From contig CBDULP010000035.1 in the NCBI GenBank assembly GCA_965368085.1, positions 1 to 19,669 on the forward strand: 19,669 bases of DNA, read 5' to 3'. The stretch is from Peptoclostridium sp965368085 (GTDB lineage: Bacteria; Bacillota; Clostridia; Peptostreptococcales; Peptostreptococcaceae). Positions 14,684-19,669 of the stretch are shown here, one piece after another (position 1 is the first letter of the stretch; each line of letters starts with the position of its first letter). The notes below the pieces were generated by a model. It worked only from the letters and a program-made list of their open reading frames with translations, did no database searches and was not told where the DNA came from. The position numbers and the translations under genes are program-made.

Positions 14684-15712
14684 TTATCTTCTCCTGGATA
14701 TCCCTCCGCTTCTCTTGAGAAGATGAAGGGAGTTGAGCGCTTCTCCCGTTCCCATTGCAACACAAGACACCGCGTCTTCAGCTATGTGTACATTTATTCC
14801 CGTTCTGTTTTTTATGAGCTTATCCAGCCCCCAAAGCAGTGAACCTCCTCCGGTCATTATTATGCCCTTGTCGCTTATGTCTGCAGACAGCTCAGGCGGT
14901 GTCTTTTCAAGCACCATGTGTACCGCATCTGCTATTTGATTTACATTTTCTTCAAGCGCCTGGAATGTCTCCATAGCTTTTACCGGCACGTTTTCAGGAA
15001 GACCCGAAACCAGATTCCTTCCTCTTACATCCATTGTTACATCCTCATCTCTTTTATATGCGGTACCTATTTGTATTTTTATGTCCTCTGCAGTTCGCTC
15101 TCCTATAAGCAGGTTGTATTTTTTCCTCATGTACTTCACAAGCGCCTCGTCAAACCTGTCTCCAGCTATTTTTATTGATGTGCTTACAACCACCCCGCCA
15201 AGCGATATTACTGCTATATCTGCTGTTCCGCCACCTATGTCCACAACCATGTTGCCGTTTGGCTTTGATATGTCAAGACCTGCACCTATTGCAGCCGCTA
15301 TAGGCTCTTCTATAAGGAATACCTTTCTAGCTCCAGCCTCCATTGTTGCATCTATTACAGCTCTCTTTTCCACTTCTGTAACACCCGATGGCACACATAC
15401 CATTATCTGAGGCTTGAACAAACTGAAAAAGCTGCTCTTTCCAAGTACTTTCGATATAAAGTATTTGAGCATCTTTTCAGTCACATCATAGTCGGATATA
15501 ACGCCTTCTTTCAGCGGCCTTATAGCAACTATATTCCCCGGAGTTCTTCCAAGCATTTTCCTGGCCTCTTCTCCAACGGCAAGCACAGTGTTTGTATTTT
15601 TATCTATAGCCACAACTGAAGGCTCTTTAAGAACTATACCCTTTCCCTTTACATATACAAGAATTGACGCTGTGCCAAGATCTATGCCTATGTCCGGTGC
15701 AAATTTCATCAT
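14684..15712 (-). CDS. mbl: Rod shape-determining protein MreB/Mbl
   Basis: 342 residues from the ATG at 15712 (TTG at 15715 and ATG at 15709 are alternatives; GGGAGAG lies 8-10 bases before). It is a bacterial actin: phosphate 1 loop DIGIDLGTASILVY at the N-terminus, phosphate 2 DIGGGTADIAV in the middle and the adenosine motif TGGGSLLWGL near the C-terminus. MreB-family filaments guide elongation-mode wall synthesis along the inner membrane. Position before FlhO/FlhP-type genes and fabZ identifies it with Bacillus Mbl and not with the MreB of the mreBCD operon. An own sigma-A promoter is visible upstream. Confidence 0.94.
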   Translation of the reverse strand: MMKFAPDIGIDLGTASILVYVKGKGIVLKEPSVVAIDKNTNTVLAVGEEARKMLGRTPGNIVAIRPLKEGVISDYDVTEKMLKYFISKVLGKSSFFSLFKPQIMVCVPSGVTEVEKRAVIDATMEAGARKVFLIEEPIAAAIGAGLDISKPNGNMVVDIGGGTADIAVISLGGVVVSTSIKIAGDRFDEALVKYMRKKYNLLIGERTAEDIKIQIGTAYKRDEDVTMDVRGRNLVSGLPENVPVKAMETFQALEENVNQIADAVHMVLEKTPPELSADISDKGIIMTGGGSLLWGLDKLIKNRTGINVHIAEDAVSCVAMGTGEALNSLHLLKRSGGISRRR

Positions 15713-15770
15713 CAATCTATCTCTCCCATCATAATGTCAAGTTGGCCCAAATAAAAAATCATATATCTCT

Positions 15771-15801
15771 ATTATATCAAAAAAATGTACTCTATCGCCA
15801 A
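15771..15801 (-). promoter_or_regulatory. Sigma-A promoter for mbl
   Basis: On the minus strand TTGGCG (15801-15796), 19 bases, and a perfect TATAAT (15776-15771). The spacing is long but within the usable range. It lies between the murA terminator and mbl. Confidence 0.55.
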
Positions 15802-15877
15802 CATATGAATGCTTTTTAATTTTTATTTAATCTTTACATCATTTGCTTTACCAGCGCTATAGGCCTTACGTCCCGGC

Positions 15878-15909
15878 AATAAATAAAGCCGGGAAATTTT
15901 TCCCGGCTA
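15878..15909 (-). terminator. Terminator of murA
   Basis: GCCGGGAAA and TTTCCCGGC form a perfect 9-bp stem (15888-15907) that starts within the murA stop codon, followed on the minus strand by TTTATTTATT. It separates murA from mbl. Confidence 0.9.
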
Positions 15910-17175
15910 GTCTATCTTTTCTATTTTTCCTCCAAGCTGAGTTATCTTTTTTTCTATATTCACGTAACCTCTTTCAATGTGGTGTATCTGGCCTATTCTT
16001 GTTTCTCCGCCTGACACAAGCCCCGCAAGTATAAGTGCCGCTCCAGCTCTAAGGTCTGTGGCATCCACCCTCGCGCCTTCAAGTGATTTGACACCTTGAA
16101 CTATTGCCGTTCTACCTTCTATTCTTATCTCGGCTCCCATTCTCCTAAGCTCATTGACATGCATGAATCGGTTTTCAAATACAGTCTCTGTAATTATTGA
16201 CGTCCCATTTGCCATGCTCAGAAGCGCCATGAACTGAGCCTGCATGTCAGTAGGAAAGCCTGGGTGGGGAAGGGTTTTTATCGTTGTCGCCAATGCCTCT
16301 TTAGGCCCAATTACTCTTATCGATTCATCGCCTTCAATGACAGTACATCCAATCTCCTTAAGCTTTGCCGTCACCGGTTTCAAATGCTCTATGACTACAT
16401 TTTCTATTTCTATATCGCCCTTTGTAATGGCCGCTGCAACCATGAACGTTCCGGCCTCAATGCGGTCTGGAATAACTCTGTGAGTCACACCTTCAAGGGA
16501 GTTTACTCCCTTTATTGTAATTGTATTCGTTCCTGCTCCTTTGACATTTGCGCCCATTCTGTTGAGGAAGTTTGCAAGGTCGACAATTTCCGGCTCTTCT
16601 GCTGCATTTTCAAGTATTGTGGTGCCCTTTGCCATTGAAGCCGCCATCATTATGTTTTCCGTTGCTCCCACTGATGGAAAGTCCAGGTATATCTTCTGTC
16701 CCAGCAGCTCGCTGCACAATGCCTCCACAGTTCCATGCTCCACGCTCACATTTGCTCCCAGCGCCTCAAAACCCTTGAGGTGAAGGTCTATCGGTCTTGT
16801 TCCTATTGCACATCCTCCCGGCATTGAAACCCTTGTCCTTTTAAATCTTGCAAGAATCGGTCCCATTACAAGGAATGATGCCCTCATCTTCCTTACAAGC
16901 TCGTACGGTGCATCCCACTTGTCCACACCTCTAGCGTCAACCTGGAGTATACCTCCTTCAAACTCAACGTCTGCTCCAAGGGTCTTTAATAGGTCTATCA
17001 TAACATATACATCTCTAAGCTGCGGAACATCTTCTATAACCGATTTACCATCTACAAGCAGCGTAGCTGCCATTATTGGCAGCACCGCATTCTTCGCCCC
17101 ATCTATTCTAACGCGGCCAATAAGCGGTCCGCTTTGTCTGACTAATATTTCAGGCAATCCATTCATCCCTTCCAT
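15907..17175 (-). CDS. murA: UDP-N-acetylglucosamine 1-carboxyvinyltransferase MurA
   Basis: 422 residues. MurA adds enolpyruvate from phosphoenolpyruvate to UDP-GlcNAc, the first committed step of peptidoglycan synthesis. The substrate lysine is in DGAKNAVLP (residues 25-33) and the loop cysteine, target of fosfomycin, is C122 in MPGGCAIGTRP, so the enzyme should be fosfomycin-sensitive in principle. The start is not fully decided: ATG at 17175 lacks a good ribosome site, while GGAAGGG lies only just before the in-frame ATG at 17166. Position next to mbl and flagellar rod genes corresponds to murAA of Bacillus. It has its own promoter and terminator. Confidence 0.96.
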   Translation of the reverse strand: MEGMNGLPEILVRQSGPLIGRVRIDGAKNAVLPIMAATLLVDGKSVIEDVPQLRDVYVMIDLLKTLGADVEFEGGILQVDARGVDKWDAPYELVRKMRASFLVMGPILARFKRTRVSMPGGCAIGTRPIDLHLKGFEALGANVSVEHGTVEALCSELLGQKIYLDFPSVGATENIMMAASMAKGTTILENAAEEPEIVDLANFLNRMGANVKGAGTNTITIKGVNSLEGVTHRVIPDRIEAGTFMVAAAITKGDIEIENVVIEHLKPVTAKLKEIGCTVIEGDESIRVIGPKEALATTIKTLPHPGFPTDMQAQFMALLSMANGTSIITETVFENRFMHVNELRRMGAEIRIEGRTAIVQGVKSLEGARVDATDLRAGAALILAGLVSGGETRIGQIHHIERGYVNIEKKITQLGGKIEKID

Positions 17176-17226
17176 AAGTTGATATCAATAAAAGTTACAT
17201 TACAAAACCTTTTTAATACATAAGTT

Positions 17227-17255
17227 ATTATATTATCGACTCTGTTAAAACTCAA
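17227..17255 (-). promoter_or_regulatory. Sigma-A promoter of murA
   Basis: On the minus strand TTGAGT (17255-17250), exactly 17 bases, and a perfect TATAAT (17232-17227). It lies in the 104-base gap after the HD-GYP gene, about 50 bases before the murA ATG. Confidence 0.75.
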
Positions 17256-17279
17256 TCACTATTTGATATTTTTTACAGA

Positions 17280-18368
17280 TCAACCCGAAATTTCATATAC
17301 AATTTCATTTATTACAAGATTATTCTTTTTCATAAGGTCAATCTCTTCACCTGCAAGCTGCCCATTTATTATAGGCTCGACCACAGGCCTCATGGGAAAT
17401 CCCTCATTGAGTTTTTGAACCGCTGCAACTGTCCCGCTACTCAGCATTACAAGCGTCCCAACCGGATAAGGTATTATCTTTTTTGCAAATATCTTTACAT
17501 AATCAATATCAAGCTTGCTCGATGCAAGCGACATTATGTATTCTATTGCCTGGCTTGGAGCAAATGCCTTCCTGTAGCTCCTGTCCGATGTGAGAGCATC
17601 GTATATGTCAGCAATTGATACTATCCTGGAATACTTATGCAGTGGCGCACGCTTGGCTTCGGTTGGATATCCACTTCCATCCATGTTCATATGGTGCTGG
17701 AGCGCTATTATCTTTGACGTAGCCTTTATATCCGAATTTTCAGATATGTATTCGTACCCCTTAACAGTATGCTGCTGTATTATTTCAAATTCTTCATCCG
17801 TAAGCTTCCCGGGCTTGTTTAGTATTCCCTTTGGCACAAATATCTTTCCAATATCATGGAGCATTGCCCCTATCGTAAGCTCGTACAGTTCACCCTTTGT
17901 AAGGTGGGCTGCAATTCCTATTACAAGTGAAAGCACCGCCACGTTTACACTATGGGAGTATGTATAATTGTCCATACTTTTTATGTCCACCATACTTATC
18001 ATTATGTCCTTCTGGTTGAAAAGATCGTCAACTATAGCCTTTGACATGTCGTAAAGTTCATCCAAATTTTTGTACATTTGAGTTTTTGCCTGAGTTTTCT
18101 TTCCTTCATTTTTGACAAAAAATTCAAACGTATCCTTTATTTTCATCGTGACCTTGCGCCTTATTTCAGGCTTTATTACATCTTCTATATCCCCTTTGGA
18201 ATAATCATCCTTTATATATAGAGAATTGTATCCTTTGCCTTGTATTTTTTTTATTATCGGATCCGAAAGGATGACTCCCTCTTTAAGAAGAAGGCTTCCA
18301 TTCGAATCTATAAGCGGTTTTGCAATAACTGCTCCTTCTCTCACTGAATTTACTGGCACAAATCGCAT
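17280..18368 (-). CDS. HD-GYP domain protein, probable cyclic-di-GMP phosphodiesterase
   Basis: 362 residues, soluble. Residues about 125-290 form the HD-GYP domain: H139 in YSHSVNVAV, the HD pair at 171-172 in LHDIGKI, H200, HH at 225-226, DGSGYP at 230-235 and D254 in ADIYDAL. All expected metal ligands and the GYP signature are present, so activity on cyclic-di-GMP is likely. The N-terminal 1-75 is a domain common before HD-GYP in clostridia (VREGAVIAKPLID). The C-terminus (about 300-362) is a small beta-rich extension. No receiver or membrane domain is present. GAGGAGGG lies about 10 bases before the ATG. It may link c-di-GMP to motility, given the flagellar genes nearby; that is inference. 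Confidence 0.92.
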   Translation of the reverse strand: MRFVPVNSVREGAVIAKPLIDSNGSLLLKEGVILSDPIIKKIQGKGYNSLYIKDDYSKGDIEDVIKPEIRRKVTMKIKDTFEFFVKNEGKKTQAKTQMYKNLDELYDMSKAIVDDLFNQKDIMISMVDIKSMDNYTYSHSVNVAVLSLVIGIAAHLTKGELYELTIGAMLHDIGKIFVPKGILNKPGKLTDEEFEIIQQHTVKGYEYISENSDIKATSKIIALQHHMNMDGSGYPTEAKRAPLHKYSRIVSIADIYDALTSDRSYRKAFAPSQAIEYIMSLASSKLDIDYVKIFAKKIIPYPVGTLVMLSSGTVAAVQKLNEGFPMRPVVEPIINGQLAGEEIDLMKKNNLVINEIVYEISG

Positions 18369-18439
18369 ACGTATTCAACCCTCCTCTTGCGCTTGTCAAT
18401 CCTGCTCCCTATTCTTATAATTTTAATTTCAAGCGTTCA

Positions 18440-18905
18440 AATTTACAATGAATATTCTAACATATATTTTTTTAGTTCTAAAGCCCTATCATCCCAGGGT
18501 CAAATTTTCCATTAAAATTCCTTTTATGTCTCAATCATTGTCACTAACAGCAACGGCTCTCGCTATGCAGTAGTTATTGCTGTCTACCAGCATATATGGA
18601 TCAGATACATATTCCTATCTGAAAGGCTTTTTATGGACTCAATGTATTGCTGCCGTTTCACTCGAAGCTTAATTAGCCGCACTAGCCTGCCTTTCTGTTT
18701 TGTCTGTATATTCTATTATTTTATCATTTATTGCAAGACTTTGCGCTATAGACAGCTTAAATTTTACTATTAGCTTATTTATACCGTCTGAAATCGCCAT
18801 TGCCGCTCCGTCTTAAACTTCTATTTTCTGAGTGAGATCCCCGTCGGCTATTTTTTGAATGCTTTTCTTTTGAATGCAAATTAAGATGCACTCCTGATTT
18901 TTACA
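18440..18905 (-). pseudogene. Decayed methyl-accepting chemotaxis protein
   Basis: One reading frame on the minus strand shows recognisable receptor pieces broken by stops. First comes the end of a HAMP domain, IQKIADGDLTQKIEV, then a stop (18815), then AMAISDGINKLI, LSIAQSLAINDKI and TDKTERQASAAN, as in the helices that lead into the signalling domain, another stop (18671), then ASSETAAI. After stops at 18641 and 18617 the frame gives DPYMLVDSNNYCIARA and, past stops at 18533, 18491 and 18488, a short tail that resembles the C-terminal ligand-type domain of some clostridial receptors. Most of the signalling domain is missing between the pieces, so there was an internal deletion as well as point decay. 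The matches are from memory of the family. Confidence 0.7.
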
Positions 18906-18950
18906 CATTATTCCTGTATCGCGAATTAAACCCATCATAATAATACCACT

Positions 18951-18996
18951 AAAACAAAAGGGAGCAAAGACTATTTAACAATGTCTTTGCTCCCTT
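18951..18996 (-). terminator. Terminator of trxA
   Basis: AAGGGAGCAAAGAC (18958-18971) and GTCTTTGCTCCCTT (18983-18996) form a perfect 14-bp stem around 11 bases. On the minus strand it is followed by TTGTTTTAG. It begins 28 bases after the trxA stop. Confidence 0.93.
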
Positions 18997-19024
18997 GTTT
19001 TAAGCATATTCTATTGATTTTAAA

Positions 19025-19342
19025 TTATATGTTTTTTTCTATCATTGCCTCTATGTTTTCTATAGTGGCATCGTCTTTAGTAACTTCGTCTACCTTTACT
19101 CCATCCTTGTATAGAGATATTGTTGGAAGTCCTAGTATCTTTTGGCTTATAGCAAGTCTTCTTGCTCCTGTTGTATTAAGCTTTGCAAATACAACTCTTC
19201 CCTCGTATTTCTTTGAAAGTTCTTCTACTGCAGGCATAAGAGCCTTGCATGGTACACATCCATCGCTGAAGTAGTCAACTAGTATGTATCCAGTCCCCTC
19301 AAGAACCTCAGTTTTGAACGTATCTTTGTCTAGCATTAGCAT
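19025..19342 (-). CDS. trxA: Thioredoxin with variant GCVPC active site
   Basis: 105 residues from the ATG at 19342, which lies 9 bases after GGGAG; the ATG at 19351 abuts that site. It is a thioredoxin fold with the redox pair C29/C32 in DGCVPCK and the cis-proline P73 in GLPTI. The tryptophan and glycine of the usual WCGPC are replaced by glycine and valine. I recall this variant from thioredoxins of Peptoclostridium species, where thioredoxin and its reductase feed electrons to glycine reductase. The buried aspartate (D23 in LVDYF) is kept. It follows trxB by 178 bases and ends in a strong terminator. Confidence 0.96.
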   Translation of the reverse strand: MLMLDKDTFKTEVLEGTGYILVDYFSDGCVPCKALMPAVEELSKKYEGRVVFAKLNTTGARRLAISQKILGLPTISLYKDGVKVDEVTKDDATIENIEAMIEKNI

Positions 19343-19451
19343 TGCATTCATCTCCCTTTGTTTTATTATTTATATAACGGCCACTTCAGATGACTCTAGG
19401 CCATTTTTACCATTCCATTAACCGTATGGCACTTGTGCACGGGTCTGTGCT

Positions 19452-19502
19452 GATATGAACCTGCTCTATGTAGCAAACCCAAGACGTCTGGATGTTCATA
19501 TC
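19452..19502 (-). repeat. 9-bp inverted repeat between trxB and trxA
   Basis: GATATGAAC (19452-19460) and GTTCATATC (19494-19502) are perfect inverted copies separated by 33 bases, which themselves contain two short self-pairing pieces (TGCT/AGCA and the palindrome AGACGTCT). There is no T-tract. It may be an RNA structure in the trxBA transcript. Confidence 0.55.
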
Positions 19503-19520
19503 TCACATGCCTGTTATTTA

Positions 19521-19669
19521 TTATTCTGCAAAATGCTCTTCTATATACTTTTCAGCTTGAACTGCAGCTATAGCTCCGTCAGCCGTTGCTGTAACTACCT
19601 GTCTAAGCGACTTCACTCTTATGTCTCCAGCTGCGAATACGCCTTCAACATTAGTCTTCATGTTGTCGT
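19521..19669 (-). CDS. trxB: Thioredoxin reductase (partial, C-terminus)
   Basis: Only the last 48 residues and the stop are inside the window. They contain GVFAAGDIRVKSLRQVVTA and DGAIAAVQAEKYI, the FAD-contacting C-terminal motif that is diagnostic of low-molecular-weight thioredoxin reductases. The enzyme passes electrons from NAD(P)H through FAD to thioredoxin. It lies upstream of trxA in the same direction, as expected for a trxBA unit; the catalytic CxxC and nucleotide domains are beyond the right edge. Confidence 0.94.
   Translation of the reverse strand, partial: DNMKTNVEGVFAAGDIRVKSLRQVVTATADGAIAAVQAEKYIEEHFAE

Larger units (their letters stand above)
18369..19024. other. Long gap between HD-GYP gene and trxA
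   Basis: 656 bases without an intact gene. It holds a decayed chemotaxis receptor (minus strand) and the trxA terminator. The 60-70 bases next to the HD-GYP start are AT-rich and probably carry its promoter, but I cannot point to a clear one. Confidence 0.7.

Noticed and set aside
18404..18442. Possible promoter of the HD-GYP gene (TTGAAC and TATAAG on the minus strand)
   Set aside because: The spacing is only 15 bases and the -10 is weak, so I did not annotate it.
18440..18905. In-frame TGA codons in the receptor remnant as selenocysteine, since this group of bacteria uses it
   Set aside because: The same frame also has TAA (18815, 18671) and TAG (18617, 18488) stops, which selenocysteine recoding cannot read, and the signalling core is missing.
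1..19669. CRISPR arrays, insertion sequences, prophage, tRNA or rRNA genes
   Set aside because: No regularly spaced repeats, transposase-like frames, terminal inverted repeats of element type, or RNA gene signatures were seen.

Overview
The window looks like chromosomal DNA of an anaerobic, motile, low-to-mid GC clostridium. The strongest taxonomic hint is the trxB-trxA pair at the right edge. Its thioredoxin has the active site GCVPC instead of WCGPC, a variant I recall from amino-acid-fermenting Peptoclostridium (formerly Eubacterium acidaminophilum / Clostridium litorale). The species call is inference from memory. Flagellar genes, a SAM-I riboswitch, a Spo0E-like protein, an Mbl-type MreB and FlhO/FlhP-type rod genes also fit Clostridia. 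Almost everything is on the minus strand; only three genes are on plus.

Layout, left to right. (1) 1-4195, minus: recD2 - comF - yvyF - flgM - flgN (cut by the left edge). This is the Bacillus comFC-yvyF-flgM-yvyG order with a RecD2 helicase where comFA would be, and a near-consensus sigma-D promoter sits directly in front of flgM. (2) 4196-4905: a control region with a perfect Spo0A-box heptamer, then a small plus-strand Spo0E-like gene that converges on pgm at a shared hairpin terminator. (3) 4906-7392: a phosphohexomutase (minus) and a divergent COG2426 membrane protein (plus) with a 7-bp dyad over its promoter. (4) 7420-8979: promoter, SAM-I riboswitch, terminator and metK (plus). (5) 8990-11745, minus: a secreted phosphodiester glycosidase followed 5 bp later by a TtcA-type thiolase. 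(6) 11781-17255, minus: murA, mbl/mreB, two rod proteins (FlgF and FlgG type), a FlgJ-type rod-binding protein and fabZ. This matches the Bacillus murAA...mbl-flhO-flhP-fabZ block, but spoIID, spoIIQ and spoIIID are absent between murA and mbl. (7) 17280-18368, minus: an HD-GYP protein. (8) 18369-18950: a decayed chemotaxis-receptor pseudogene. (9) 18951-19669, minus: a terminator, trxA and the 3' end of trxB.

Taken together this is core genome: flagellar assembly and its checkpoint (FlgM, FlgN, rod genes), cell-wall growth (MurA, Mbl), lipid and SAM synthesis, tRNA thiolation, c-di-GMP turnover and thiol redox. I see no phage, insertion sequence, CRISPR array, rRNA or tRNA gene. The most unusual items are a glycosidase whose C-terminal domain looks like a metallophosphoesterase with its metal ligands lost, an internally duplicated FlgF-type rod protein, the murA-mbl junction stripped of sporulation genes, sigma-D promoters before the flagellar genes, and the receptor pseudogene.
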